DNA of 64,000 bases from Bacillota bacterium (GTDB lineage: Bacteria > Bacillota > Clostridia > Peptostreptococcales > Anaerovoracaceae): NCBI GenBank assembly GCA_019420525.1, contig JAHZHA010000016.1:76572-140571 (forward strand), written 5' to 3'. Both the position numbers and the translations under genes were made by a program. The notes beneath the pieces were generated by a model, which was given only the letters and a program-made list of their open reading frames with translations, had not been told where the DNA came from and made no database searches. Of the stretch, positions 8,680 to 17,499 are shown one piece after another (position 1 is the stretch's first letter; the number at the start of each line of letters is the position of its first letter).

Positions 8680-9388
8680 CTATCTGATATCCCTTCCCCC
8701 AGATCGTCCGGATGATCACAGGATTATTCGGATCGAGTTCCAGCTTTTTGCGCAGATTTAGAATATGAACCATTATAGTGCCCGCCGATGACGGCAGAAA
8801 TTTTTCTTTCCAGACGCTTTCGTAAATCTCCTGAGCGCTGCAGGCACTGCCTCTGTGATCCAGCAGGTAGATGAAAATCTGATATTCTGTACCTGTGATA
8901 CTGAACGGCTTTCCGTCTCTCGCCAGCGTGCGCTTTTCCCGGTTTACCACGATATCCTGCACGCTGACCAGCCCCTGTTTTCCGGAAATATCGTTCTCCT
9001 GTTTTCCCCTGTAAACCACATAGCGACGCATCAGCGATCTGACTTTCATCATCAGTTCTGCTCTGGAAAAAGGCTTTACCAGATAATCATCTCCCCCGTT
9101 GTCATACGCTTCTGCTTTGTCACTCTCTTTCGATTTCGCCGTAAGAAAGAGAACAGGCACACAGGAATGTTTCCGTATCTCTGTGCAGGCCTCCACACCC
9201 GAAATTCCCGGCATCATTACATCCAGAATCACCAGATCGATGTCGGAATTGCGGATTACCGTCTCGATAGCATCTGTTCCGTTTACGGCTTCCAACACAT
9301 CATATCCCTCATTTGTCAGCTGAATATTCAGAACTTCCCTGATATCCGCATCATCGTCGACGACGAGAATTTTCTGTTGCTGACTCAT
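8669..9388 (-). CDS. OmpR/PhoB-family response regulator, first gene of dlt-like operon
   Basis: A 239-residue regulator with an N-terminal receiver domain (acidic DDD at 11-13, phosphoacceptor Asp56 in LVILDVMMPG, conserved Lys in YLVKPFS) and a C-terminal winged-helix domain (DHRGSACSAQEIYESVW, ending RTIWGKGYQIDEA). It is the promoter-proximal gene of a minus-strand unit in which the kinase, ligase, decarboxylase, carrier and acyltransferase follow with overlaps or short gaps. It is therefore likely to control its own operon. Ribosome site AAGGAGGGG precedes the ATG. Confidence 0.92.
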   Translation of the reverse strand: MSQQQKILVVDDDADIREVLNIQLTNEGYDVLEAVNGTDAIETVIRNSDIDLVILDVMMPGISGVEACTEIRKHSCVPVLFLTAKSKESDKAEAYDNGGDDYLVKPFSRAELMMKVRSLMRRYVVYRGKQENDISGKQGLVSVQDIVVNREKRTLARDGKPFSITGTEYQIFIYLLDHRGSACSAQEIYESVWKEKFLPSSAGTIMVHILNLRKKLELDPNNPVIIRTIWGKGYQIDEA

Positions 9389-9691
9389 ATATCTATCCCC
9401 TCCTTGTAAATTACTTTCCTTTCAGCCGCTTCCGCTGCAGATTTCTCTCAAAGGAATATTACGGCTTGATTGTAACATGGTTTTTCAAAAAAAGATGAAT
9501 TCCAGGGCGAATTGAAGAATTCTTAAGGAATTAACAGGATTTATTAAAAATAGTTTAATAAAAAAATAAGAAACCGGTCATTCCACCGATAAACGATTGA
9601 AAATAGAATGCAAAAAACGACAGCGCTGTGCTGCCGTTTTCTTCTGTTCATCTATCTATATTATCTGAAAATATTTCCGGGGAAACAACGA
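9389..9691. other. Intergenic region upstream of the two-component/dlt-like operon
   Basis: About 300 bases separate this operon from the HAD gene. It holds the presumed operon promoter (AT-rich stretch about 9460-9600, no box that I can assign with confidence) and a hairpin near 9613-9641. Confidence 0.4.
9613..9646. terminator. Intrinsic terminator-like hairpin downstream of HAD phosphatase
   Basis: AAAACGACAGC / GCTGCCGTTTT form an 11-bp stem with one G-T pair and T/A-rich flanks on both sides; the position is right for ending the minus-strand HAD gene transcript. Confidence 0.6.
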
Positions 9692-10339
9692 TCATACGAG
9701 CGCTGCGATCTCTTCCGCTCTGCTGACCGTCACTCGTGCCCCTCTTTCCCGGAGAAAGCTCTCTTCACGAAATCCCCACAGGCAAATAATCCCGTCGATA
9801 CCTGCGTTTTCCGCGGTGAGAATATCCACCTCTGAGTCCCCGATGTACACAGCCTTTCTATCTGCTGCATCCAGTCTGTCCATAGCTGCGGAAACCATAG
9901 CGGAATCGGGTTTTTTCGGCATGCTGTCCCGCTGTCCCAGAACGACGGAAAAAATGCCCGGGAAATAGCGGCTGCACATGGCCTCCGCTGCCTCATGATT
10001 TTTGTTCGTGACGACAGCCAGCAGAAAACCTCTCTCTTTCAGCTCCTTCAGCAATTCTGGTATACCCGGATAAGGATGCGTGCAGATCATACAGTGACCG
10101 TCATAATAACGCCGGTATTCCGCAAGAGCCTTCTCCACGGTTTCGGCGCCGGCATCTGCAGGCAGGGAACGTTCTATGAGTTTTCGAATTCCGTTCCCGA
10201 TATAACTTCTCACCTCATCCAGCGTATGCTCCGGATAACCGAAAAGTCTCATCACATGATTTACGCTGTTTTTCATATCTTCCAGGGAATCGAGAAGTGT
10301 CCCGTCCAGGTCGAAGAGAATCACGTCATATTTTTTCAT
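9692..10339 (-). CDS. HAD-family phosphatase, phosphoglycolate phosphatase-like
   Basis: The ATG at 10339 (215 residues) is preferred over the longer frame because it has a GAAAGGA ribosome site and begins with the family pattern MKKYDVILFDLDGTLLDS. The HAD catalytic Asp pair is in FDLDGT (Asp9/Asp11), motif II is VVTNK, and motif III/IV is near KPDSAM and YIGDSEVDILTAENAG. The helical cap after motif I is that of the Gph/PpaX group. It should hydrolyse a small phosphate ester such as 2-phosphoglycolate or pyrophosphate; the exact substrate is not determinable. It is the last gene of the xseA-xseB-ispA-dxs-tlyA series. Confidence 0.85.
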   Translation of the reverse strand: MKKYDVILFDLDGTLLDSLEDMKNSVNHVMRLFGYPEHTLDEVRSYIGNGIRKLIERSLPADAGAETVEKALAEYRRYYDGHCMICTHPYPGIPELLKELKERGFLLAVVTNKNHEAAEAMCSRYFPGIFSVVLGQRDSMPKKPDSAMVSAAMDRLDAADRKAVYIGDSEVDILTAENAGIDGIICLWGFREESFLRERGARVTVSRAEEIAALV

Positions 10340-10470
10340 CGTCAGCGTCCTTTCTCTCGTTCCGGCATCTGCCGTCTCATACTTCGTTCTGACCGGTGCC
10401 GGACCGCAAATTTTGCCGTCTGTCTTCGTTTTTCCGTTTCCCGCACGTTCCTTTTCCGCAGCGGGAGATA

Positions 10471-11295
10471 TCACTTCGCCAGAGATGCGTGTGCCTCACC
10501 GATAACCGCTTCGATCTGTTCCCTGCCGATTTCAGAGATACAGGAAACGCCTTCCGGCATCCTCACCGACCGGAGCAGATACTCGATGTTCCCCTTTGCC
10601 CCCGTCATGGGAGAAAATGTAAGTTCCCGGGGATTCAGACTGTTTTCTTCAGCGTAGCCGATAACCTTTTCGATGACTTCTCTGTGTACGTTCCGATCTC
10701 TGACGATGCCTTTTTTTCCCACCTGTTCTCTGCCGGCTTCAAACTGAGGTTTGATGAGGCAGACAGTCTCTGCCCCTTCCTTCAGAAGCCCTCTGACCAC
10801 CGGCAGAATCAGCTTCAGAGATATAAAAGACACGTCCACACTGACGAAATCCATCCGGTCGGGAACCGTTTCCGGATCCAGATAGCGCACGTTGACTTTT
10901 TCCATATTGACGACCCTGGGATCGCTGCGCAGCTTCCAGTCCAGCTGGCCGTATCCCACATCTACGGCATAGACTTTCGAAGCTCCGTTCTGCAGCATAC
11001 AGTCGGTGAATCCCCCGGTAGATGCACCGATATCCATCGCCGTCCGTCCCGCCAGATCAATGCCGAAAGTTTCAATGGCTTTCGCAAGCTTGTAGCCGCC
11101 CCTGCCCACGTAAGGGCACTGGTCGTTTCTCACGGTGATCTCCGCATCCACATCGATCTTCGTTCCGGCCTTATCGGAAATTCCGCCGTTGACATAGACA
11201 TCGCCGGCCATTATCGCCGTCTTTGCCCGCTCTCTGGACGAAAAGAATCCTTTATTTACCAATAAAATATCAAGCCTTTCCTTCAACTGCTTCAC
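10471..11295 (-). CDS. tlyA: TlyA family rRNA 2'-O-methyltransferase / hemolysin-like protein
   Basis: A 274-residue protein with an N-terminal S4 RNA-binding domain (about 3-60, RLDILLVNKG... RERAKTAIMAGDVYVNG) and an FtsJ-like methyltransferase domain with the SAM-binding block MDIGASTGGFTDC (87-99). The family methylates ribosomal RNA at 2'-O-cytidine positions in studied members. The start is GTG at 11295, with a GGAAAGGG ribosome site that lies inside the dxs 3' end, so the genes overlap by 26 bases. The order dxs then tlyA is a common Clostridia arrangement. Confidence 0.93.
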   Translation of the reverse strand: MKQLKERLDILLVNKGFFSSRERAKTAIMAGDVYVNGGISDKAGTKIDVDAEITVRNDQCPYVGRGGYKLAKAIETFGIDLAGRTAMDIGASTGGFTDCMLQNGASKVYAVDVGYGQLDWKLRSDPRVVNMEKVNVRYLDPETVPDRMDFVSVDVSFISLKLILPVVRGLLKEGAETVCLIKPQFEAGREQVGKKGIVRDRNVHREVIEKVIGYAEENSLNPRELTFSPMTGAKGNIEYLLRSVRMPEGVSCISEIGREQIEAVIGEAHASLAK

Positions 11296-13165
11296 GCACC
11301 CTTTCCGCGATGGATTCCGCGTCCATGCCGTATTTCTTCTTTAACTCCGCCTGCGTTCCGTGGCCGATGAACCGGTCCGGCCAGGCGATCTTTCTGACGG
11401 TCACCTTCGGGTCGCAGGCGAAGAGATCTTCGACACAGCTGCCGAATCCTCCCGTCCCCACGTTGTCCTCCACAGTGAAGACGAGTCCCGTCACTGCAGC
11501 CGAGTTCCGGAGAGTCTCCGCATCGAGAGGCTTCAGTACTCTGGCATCGATGAGTTCGGCCCGGATTCCCGCGGCTTCCAGAATCCGGCAGCTTTCGATA
11601 CAGTCTGCCGTCATCGCGCCTGCGGAAACGATCGTGACGTCTGTTCCTCTTTTGAGAATCCTGGAATGAAAAAGATTTTCCCCGCGCTTCTGCTCGTCTT
11701 CCGGCACGTCTGCCATTTCTTTCAGAGATTCCGGAGCCGTTCCCCGCGGGTAGCGGACAGCACAGGGATGATCCGACGAGACAGCGTATTTCAGCACAGC
11801 TTTCAGTTCTTCCGCATCTGACGGGGCAAAAACTGTGAGATTCGGCATAGGAAGGAGATACGAGATATCAAAGATACCATGATGCGTCTCTCCGTCGGCT
11901 CCCACGACTCCGGCTCTGTCGAGACAGAACGTCACCGGAAGATCCTGCATGCAGACATCGATGAGAATCTGATCGTACGCCCGCTGCAGAAAAGTGGAAT
12001 AGACGGCCACCACAGGGTGAAGACCTTCCGCCGCCGCTCCGGCGGCAAACGTCACCGCATGTTCCTCTGCGATACCCACGTCAAAGAGACGATCCGGCAT
12101 CGACCCAGCGAATTCCGACAGACCTGTCCCTTCCGTCATAGCTGCCGTAACGGCGATGATGGAAGGATTTTCCGCAGCGAGTTCTTTTAAGGTGCTGCCG
12201 AATACTTTTGAATAAGAGACCCCATCCGACTGATTTTTTAGCACTCCGGTCTCAGGGAAGAACGGTGCGATTCCGTGGAATTTCGACGGATTCCGTTCTG
12301 CCGGCAGATAGCCCTTACCTTTTTTCGTGACGCAGTGAACCAGCACCGGTCTGTCCAACATTCTGGCATAGCGGAAGACTTCTATGAGCTCTTCGATATT
12401 GTGACCGTCAATCGGCCCCAGGTAGACAAAACCCAACTCTTCGAAGAGAACGCCGGAAACCATTGTATATTTGACGGCATCCCGCAGCGCACCCAGGCCT
12501 CCGATCAGAGGCTCGCCCACCACAGGTATTTTCTTCAGCTGCTTTTTCAGAGATTCTTTGAAATTCTTATAGCTTTCCGAGGAACGCAGCTTTCCGAGGT
12601 GCTGCGCCATACTGCCCTCGTTCTGCGAAATGGACATCTCATTGTCGTTGAGAACCACGATGAATCCGCTGTTCATGGCCCCGGCGTTGTTCATCGCCTC
12701 ATAGACCATGCCGCCCGTCATGGAACCATCTCCTATGACGGCCACCACCGCATAATCGTCCTTCTTCAGATCTCTGGCTGCAGCCATGCCCAGCGCCGCC
12801 GAAATGGAATTGCTGGCATGACCCGTATCAAACGTATCAAAAACACTTTCGCAGCGCTTCGGAAAACCGCTCATTCCCCCCAGCTGCCGGAGGCTTTTAA
12901 AAGAAGCCCCTCTGCCTGTGAGAAGCTTGTGTACATAAGACTGGTGTCCGACATCCCAGACAATTCTGTCCCGCGGGGCGTCAAACACCTTGTGCAGTGC
13001 AATTGTAAGCTCCACTACGCCGAGATTCGACGCCAGATGTCCCCCCGTGTCCGACACGGTGGAAATCAGCATATCGCGTATCTCATAGCTCAGAAGCTCC
13101 AGCTGCCTGATATCCATTTTTTTGATATCGGATGGATAGATTCCTTCTTCTAACTTTCTGATCAT
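11270..13165 (-). CDS. dxs: 1-deoxy-D-xylulose-5-phosphate synthase
   Basis: A 631-residue thiamine diphosphate enzyme making DXP from pyruvate and glyceraldehyde-3-phosphate, the first step of the MEP isoprenoid pathway. The ThDP motif GDGSMTGGMVYEAMNNAG begins at 145. Conserved histidines are in GGHLASNLG (His43), DVGHQSYVHK (His74) and GHASNS, and the transketolase pyrimidine domain has DRAGVVGADGETHHG. Length is full. ATG 13165 has an AGGAAAG site. It lies directly downstream of ispA, which uses products of the same pathway. Confidence 0.97.
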   Translation of the reverse strand: MIRKLEEGIYPSDIKKMDIRQLELLSYEIRDMLISTVSDTGGHLASNLGVVELTIALHKVFDAPRDRIVWDVGHQSYVHKLLTGRGASFKSLRQLGGMSGFPKRCESVFDTFDTGHASNSISAALGMAAARDLKKDDYAVVAVIGDGSMTGGMVYEAMNNAGAMNSGFIVVLNDNEMSISQNEGSMAQHLGKLRSSESYKNFKESLKKQLKKIPVVGEPLIGGLGALRDAVKYTMVSGVLFEELGFVYLGPIDGHNIEELIEVFRYARMLDRPVLVHCVTKKGKGYLPAERNPSKFHGIAPFFPETGVLKNQSDGVSYSKVFGSTLKELAAENPSIIAVTAAMTEGTGLSEFAGSMPDRLFDVGIAEEHAVTFAAGAAAEGLHPVVAVYSTFLQRAYDQILIDVCMQDLPVTFCLDRAGVVGADGETHHGIFDISYLLPMPNLTVFAPSDAEELKAVLKYAVSSDHPCAVRYPRGTAPESLKEMADVPEDEQKRGENLFHSRILKRGTDVTIVSAGAMTADCIESCRILEAAGIRAELIDARVLKPLDAETLRNSAAVTGLVFTVEDNVGTGGFGSCVEDLFACDPKVTVRKIAWPDRFIGHGTQAELKKKYGMDAESIAERVREAVEGKA

Positions 13166-13225
13166 AAAAAGCTTTCCTTGCTGTCTGTCATTTTTTGTTG
13201 AAAAATGAAATCATTTTTGTCTATT

Positions 13226-14125
13226 TTATGATATCCGTTTCTCAAGGTCAATAGCGAGCTTTGCGAGAAAAACTCCGCCGCTTCCGAAGCTTTCCGCCGC
13301 TTCCACCGCCCGTCCGGTGGCCTCTTCCAGACGCCGGCGGGATTCCTCCAGTCCGTAGACGGACGGATACGTCAGTTTGCCGAGACGCTCGTCAGCCCCG
13401 GCGCTCTTGCCCATCTTCTCTGTATCGCCGACGACATCGAGGATATCGTCGGAAATCTGAAAGGCCAGTCCGAGATTTTCCGCATATCGGGTGAGAGCGA
13501 TCAGCTGAGAATCCGAAGCCTCTCCGATCAGCGCGCCGGCCCGCACGGCAGCGCGGATCAGCGCACCCGTCTTATTGCGGTGAATATAGAGAAGCATTTC
13601 ACTGCTTCTGCACCCGGCTCCGGTGTTGTCCAGATCAGCCGCCTGTCCGGCGATCATGCCCCTCACTCCGGCAGCCGAGGAGATCTCATAAACCGCTTTC
13701 AGCAGCGGCTCCGTATTTTCACCTCTTCCGGCGGCTTTCAGCATGTCCTCCGTCATGATATCGAAAGCGGAATTCAGCAGTCCGTCACCTGCCAGAATCG
13801 CCATACCGTCTCCGAAAACCTTGTGATTTGTCGGTTTTCCTCTGCGCAGATCGTCATCATCCATGGAAGGATGATCGTCATGAATCAGAGAATACGTATG
13901 AATGAATTCTATGGCGCAGGCGTAGGGAAGCGCTCTTCCTGCGTCGCCTCCGCAGACGCTGCACGCTTCCAGCAGCAGCAGCGGGCGCAGTCTCTTTCCT
14001 CCTGCCAGGAGACTGTATTTCATCGCTTCGAAAAGCCGGCTTCTCTGCTCTTCCTGCTCCGGCAGAAAGTCCACAAGCCTCGCTTCGATATATTTTTTCC
14101 AGTATGAATAGCGGTCCTCCGTCAA
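13226..14125 (-). CDS. ispA: Geranyl/farnesyl diphosphate synthase (IspA type)
   Basis: A 299-residue trans-isoprenyl diphosphate synthase. The first Asp-rich motif is DDHPSMDDDDLRRG (83-96) and the second is SDDILD (225-230). The GKRLRP substrate-binding block is at 44-49. The start is TTG at 14125 with an AAGGAGA site that lies partly in the end of xseB, so translation is probably coupled. It supplies C10/C15 prenyl diphosphates for undecaprenyl phosphate and quinones or other isoprenoids. Confidence 0.94.
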   Translation of the reverse strand: MTEDRYSYWKKYIEARLVDFLPEQEEQRSRLFEAMKYSLLAGGKRLRPLLLLEACSVCGGDAGRALPYACAIEFIHTYSLIHDDHPSMDDDDLRRGKPTNHKVFGDGMAILAGDGLLNSAFDIMTEDMLKAAGRGENTEPLLKAVYEISSAAGVRGMIAGQAADLDNTGAGCRSSEMLLYIHRNKTGALIRAAVRAGALIGEASDSQLIALTRYAENLGLAFQISDDILDVVGDTEKMGKSAGADERLGKLTYPSVYGLEESRRRLEEATGRAVEAAESFGSGGVFLAKLAIDLEKRIS

Positions 14126-14128
14126 TTC

Positions 14129-14359
14129 TCACATCTCCTTCAGTGTGTCGGTTTCTCTGTCGTAAATCTGAATCAGCTGTTTCGCTTCCTGCAGCTTTTT
14201 ACTGCAAATCGCATAATATTCTTTGCCTTTTCTGTAACTCTCCATGGCATCTTCCAGAGAGATACTGTCTGAGCTTATCTTTTCCGCCTCGCTCCGCAGC
14301 AGCCCGAAAGCCTCTTCAAACTTCAGTCCGTCTTTTTTTTCTTCCATTATTCTCCGCAC
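14129..14359 (-). CDS. xseB: Exodeoxyribonuclease VII small subunit
   Basis: A 76-residue protein with the XseB pattern: a short helical protein containing LKFEEAFGLLRSEAEKI, then SLEDAMESYRKGKEYY and a final coiled segment. It forms exonuclease VII with XseA, encoded immediately upstream with a 13-base overlap. Confidence 0.93.
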   Translation of the reverse strand: MRRIMEEKKDGLKFEEAFGLLRSEAEKISSDSISLEDAMESYRKGKEYYAICSKKLQEAKQLIQIYDRETDTLKEM

Positions 14360-15603
14360 TCCTTTCTCTGCCGCTCCGGCGACACATACTCCTGAGACTC
14401 TCTGTTCTCTCTGACCTCACAGAGCAGCGCCCCGTCTCTCATGACGACTTCCAGCGTTGCGCCCGGCAATATCCCCAGAGAAGACGATACCGGATGTCCG
14501 TCTGCCGGGTCTCTCACCGCCGCATAACCCCGGGCGATGATCTTCTGCGGACTGCCCGCCTCCAGCTTCATAAACGATCTTTCCGTCTCATACTCGTAAA
14601 TGATGAGAAGATTTTTCAACCCTTCGGAAATCTCCCTGTCAAGCCAGGCTGCGTCATTTTCTCTCCGGTTCACCTGCTCCTGCAGCGTACGCAAAAAGAT
14701 TTCAGGACGACAGGCCTGAAGTCTCGCTCCGCAGAGTTCCAGAATCCTTCTCATGCGGATTTCCGTATCAAGACACCATGTCTCTGCCTGTCTCATCATC
14801 TCAGACGTGTCGGGAACCGCCATGACAGCGGCTGCGGTAGGCGTCTCAGCCCTGCAGTCTGCAACGTAATCGGAAATGGAAAAATCGGTCTCGTGCCCTA
14901 CCGCGGAAATCACGGGAATGCGAGAGGCAAAAATACTTCTCGCCACGATTTCCTCGTTAAAAGCCCAGAGTTCCTCCGCCGATCCACCGCCTCTTCCGGT
15001 GATGATCACATCGGCTTCCGGAAACCGTTCGTTTGCCAGAGCGATAGATGCTGCGATATCGGCCGCCGCCGATTTTCCCTGTACGAGACACGGGATGACG
15101 ACGACGTTCACCAGACGGTTCCGGGACCGGATGATCTTCAGAATATCACGGACTGCGGCTCCCGTCTCCGAAGTTATGACACAGACTTCAGACGGAAAAG
15201 CGGGAATCGGTTTTTTGTATTCAGGATCGAAGATTCCTTCTTTTTCCAGTTTTTTAAAAAGAGCCTTGAAGGCAGCCGCCAGACTGCCCGCCCCGGAAAT
15301 CTCCACGTCTCTGACGTTGAGAGAATAATATCCTCCCGCCTCGTAGACAGACAGATATCCCATGACCACGGCTTCGATCCCGTCCGTCAGCTCGTACCGG
15401 AGATTTTCCGCCGCAGATGCATGAAGAAAGCAGTTTATTTTGCTTCCCGCGTCTTTCAGCGTAAAATAGACGTGACCGGACCCGTGGTACTTGAGATTGG
15501 AAATTTCGCCCTGTACCGACACATTTCCGAGAATCGGATCAGTCGAAAGGACTTTCCCGATATAGCGATTCAGCTGTGAAACAGTAATCGGCTTCAGCGC
15601 CAT
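14347..15603 (-). CDS. xseA: Exodeoxyribonuclease VII large subunit
   Basis: A 418-residue XseA: N-terminal OB-fold (about 5-100, TVSQLNRYIGKVL), then the catalytic domain with PAFPSEVCVITSETGAAVRDI, the conserved IITGRGGGSAEELWAFN segment and ISAVGHETDFSISDYVAD. The enzyme degrades single-stranded DNA from both ends. The ribosome site AGAGGTGA precedes ATG 15603. The C-terminal tail is a little shorter than in E. coli but ordinary for Clostridia. Confidence 0.95.
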   Translation of the reverse strand: MALKPITVSQLNRYIGKVLSTDPILGNVSVQGEISNLKYHGSGHVYFTLKDAGSKINCFLHASAAENLRYELTDGIEAVVMGYLSVYEAGGYYSLNVRDVEISGAGSLAAAFKALFKKLEKEGIFDPEYKKPIPAFPSEVCVITSETGAAVRDILKIIRSRNRLVNVVVIPCLVQGKSAAADIAASIALANERFPEADVIITGRGGGSAEELWAFNEEIVARSIFASRIPVISAVGHETDFSISDYVADCRAETPTAAAVMAVPDTSEMMRQAETWCLDTEIRMRRILELCGARLQACRPEIFLRTLQEQVNRRENDAAWLDREISEGLKNLLIIYEYETERSFMKLEAGSPQKIIARGYAAVRDPADGHPVSSSLGILPGATLEVVMRDGALLCEVRENRESQEYVSPERQRKECGE

Positions 15604-15613
15604 GACTTCACCT

Positions 15614-16288
15614 CTACAATACGATTCCGAATTTTTCCCGGAGAGCTGAAATAGCCGCCATGTCCTCTTCCGAGAGATCGACGGCAGGCTGCGGCAGTTC
15701 GCCCACGCGGATCAGCATATTAGCATAATATTCCAGAGTTTCCAGACGATAGTAAGCCTGCGTCATGCTGCTGCCCCAGGTCACCGCACCGTGATTTGCC
15801 ATCAGAACCGCTGCATGACCGTGAAGATATGGTACAACAGATTCCGCCAGCTCGTCGCTTCCCGGCACTGCAAAAGGCGCACACGGCACCTCGCCCAGAT
15901 TGAGAACGGCTTCCGATACCACCGGGCGCGTCATGGCTTTTCTGGCACATGCAAACGCCGTAGCTGCAGGTGGATGTGCGTGAACGACAGCCCCTGCATC
16001 CTCTCTGTGCTGATAGACCTTCAGGTGAAGCTTCACTTCAGAGGAAATGCGCCGCTCTCCCGGATTTTCCAGGATATTTCCCTGCATATCCGTCTTTACG
16101 AGAATATCTTCCGTAATGAATCCCTTGGATATGCCCGACGGTGTCACCCATAAGCCGCCGTCCTCTGTACGGCAGCTGATATTGCCGTCATTGGCAGCAC
16201 AGTAATTCTTATCGTACATGCGTTTTCCGGCTTCGACGATCAGGCGTTTCGCCTCGCCGTCGTCCGGAAGCAGAATTTTTCCGCTCAT
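15614..16288 (-). CDS. Class II (zinc) aldolase, fuculose-phosphate aldolase type; likely partner of MtnA
   Basis: A 224-residue class II aldolase/AraD family protein. GNIS (35-38), the TPSG phosphate-binding motif (49-52), the acid Glu84 region, zinc ligands His103 and His105 in VVHAHPP and the third His in LMANHGAV (His166) are all present. Its ribosome site lies in the end of mtnA and the ATG starts one base after the mtnA stop codon, so the two are translationally linked. In organisms with the DHAP shunt, such an aldolase splits the MtnA product methylthioribulose-1-phosphate (or 5-deoxyribulose-1-phosphate) into DHAP and an aldehyde. That role is inferred from the neighbour; a fuculose or rhamnulose role is the alternative. 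Confidence 0.88.
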   Translation of the reverse strand: MSGKILLPDDGEAKRLIVEAGKRMYDKNYCAANDGNISCRTEDGGLWVTPSGISKGFITEDILVKTDMQGNILENPGERRISSEVKLHLKVYQHREDAGAVVHAHPPAATAFACARKAMTRPVVSEAVLNLGEVPCAPFAVPGSDELAESVVPYLHGHAAVLMANHGAVTWGSSMTQAYYRLETLEYYANMLIRVGELPQPAVDLSEEDMAAISALREKFGIVL

Positions 16289-16289
16289 G

Positions 16290-17384
16290 CTATTTCTCCT
16301 TTCCAGCGATTTTTTCTTTCAGTTCTTTCAGAGATTGCTCATACGGCGGATAGAGGACGCCATATTCCGTTATGATCGCCGTGATCAGGGATGCGTCTGT
16401 CACATCGAAGGCCGGATTGAACGTCTTCGTCTCCTCCAGGGCCATCGGTTCACTGTACCACATTTTTCTGATCTCATCGCCGGAACGCTCTTCGATGACG
16501 ATTCCCGCCCCGTCAGCCGTGTTGAAATCGATGGTGGAAGAAGGCGCTGCGATATAAAACGGAATCCCGTAGTATTTCGCCAGAATCGCCACTCCCGACG
16601 TTCCGATTTTATTGGCCGCGTCTCCGTTGGCCGCCACCCGGTCGCATCCCGTGATGACCGCGTCAATCCAGCCTTTTTTCATCACGGTTGAGGCCATATT
16701 GTCGCAGATCAGCGTCACGTCGATGCCGGCTTTCGTCAGTTCAAAGGAAGTCAGACGCGCCCCCTGAAGCAGAGGTCTCGTCTCGTCTGCGAAAACTCTG
16801 AAATCATATCCCCGTTCGCATCCCAGATAGATAGGCGCTGTAGCCGTACCGTAGCGCACGCAGGCCAGGTGTCCCGCATTGCAGTGTGTCAGAATTCCCT
16901 GTCCTTTTTTCAGCAGAGTCAGACCGTTTTCTCCGATTTTTCTGCAGACTTCGACATCTTCATCCCGGATGGCGAGAGCCTCTTTTTTCATCCGGGACAC
17001 GATCTCCGCAACGCCGCATCCCGCATTGCTCCGGGCGAAGCGGTACATCCTGTCGAGAGCCCATTTGAGATTTACCGCCGTAGGACGCGAAGCTTCGAGA
17101 TATTCTCTTGCCGCGGACAGCCTTTCAAAAAATTCGTCTTCCCCGGTGGACGTTTCGGAAATCTCGAGCGCCGCCAGATACAGACCGATGGCCGCAGCCA
17201 CACCGATGGCAGGCGCTCCCCGCACTTTCAGACGGTAAATTGCCTCCCTGATGTCTCTCTGATCCGACAGCTCGATAAATTTCATCTCCCCTGGCAGAAG
17301 TGTCTGATCGACGATGACCAGTGATTTCCCATCTTCAGAAAGAGCCACCGTATCAAAATCGAGTTTCTTTATCTTTTTCTGCAT
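16290..17384 (-). CDS. mtnA: S-methyl-5-thioribose-1-phosphate isomerase
   Basis: The ATG at 17384 (364 residues) has a good AAAGGAG site; the longer frame adds an unrelated 36-residue leader. Family motifs: VRGAPAIGVAAA (54-65), GILTHCNAGHLA with catalytic Cys168, and ITGCDRVAANGD with Asp248. It interconverts methylthioribose-1-phosphate and methylthioribulose-1-phosphate. The usual next enzymes of the universal methionine salvage pathway (MtnB/C/D) are not beside it; a class II aldolase is. Confidence 0.95.
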   Translation of the reverse strand: MQKKIKKLDFDTVALSEDGKSLVIVDQTLLPGEMKFIELSDQRDIREAIYRLKVRGAPAIGVAAAIGLYLAALEISETSTGEDEFFERLSAAREYLEASRPTAVNLKWALDRMYRFARSNAGCGVAEIVSRMKKEALAIRDEDVEVCRKIGENGLTLLKKGQGILTHCNAGHLACVRYGTATAPIYLGCERGYDFRVFADETRPLLQGARLTSFELTKAGIDVTLICDNMASTVMKKGWIDAVITGCDRVAANGDAANKIGTSGVAILAKYYGIPFYIAAPSSTIDFNTADGAGIVIEERSGDEIRKMWYSEPMALEETKTFNPAFDVTDASLITAIITEYGVLYPPYEQSLKELKEKIAGKEK

Positions 17385-17499
17385 ATCTGAGGACTCCTTT
17401 CTCTTTCTTTCCTGTGTTGTCGCGCCGGCACAGCGGTCATTCCCGCATGCACTCTGCGGACCGCGGCTTACCATTCCCGGCACTTCCTTCACCGCCGCG

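Noticed and set aside
10396..11265. Plus-strand frame of 289 codons opposite tlyA
   Set aside because: No ribosome site or family pattern; mirror of the tlyA gene.
14104..15579. Long plus-strand frame (491 codons) opposite xseB/xseA
   Set aside because: Arg/Ser/His-rich translation with no motifs, antisense to two unmistakable genes; a composition shadow.
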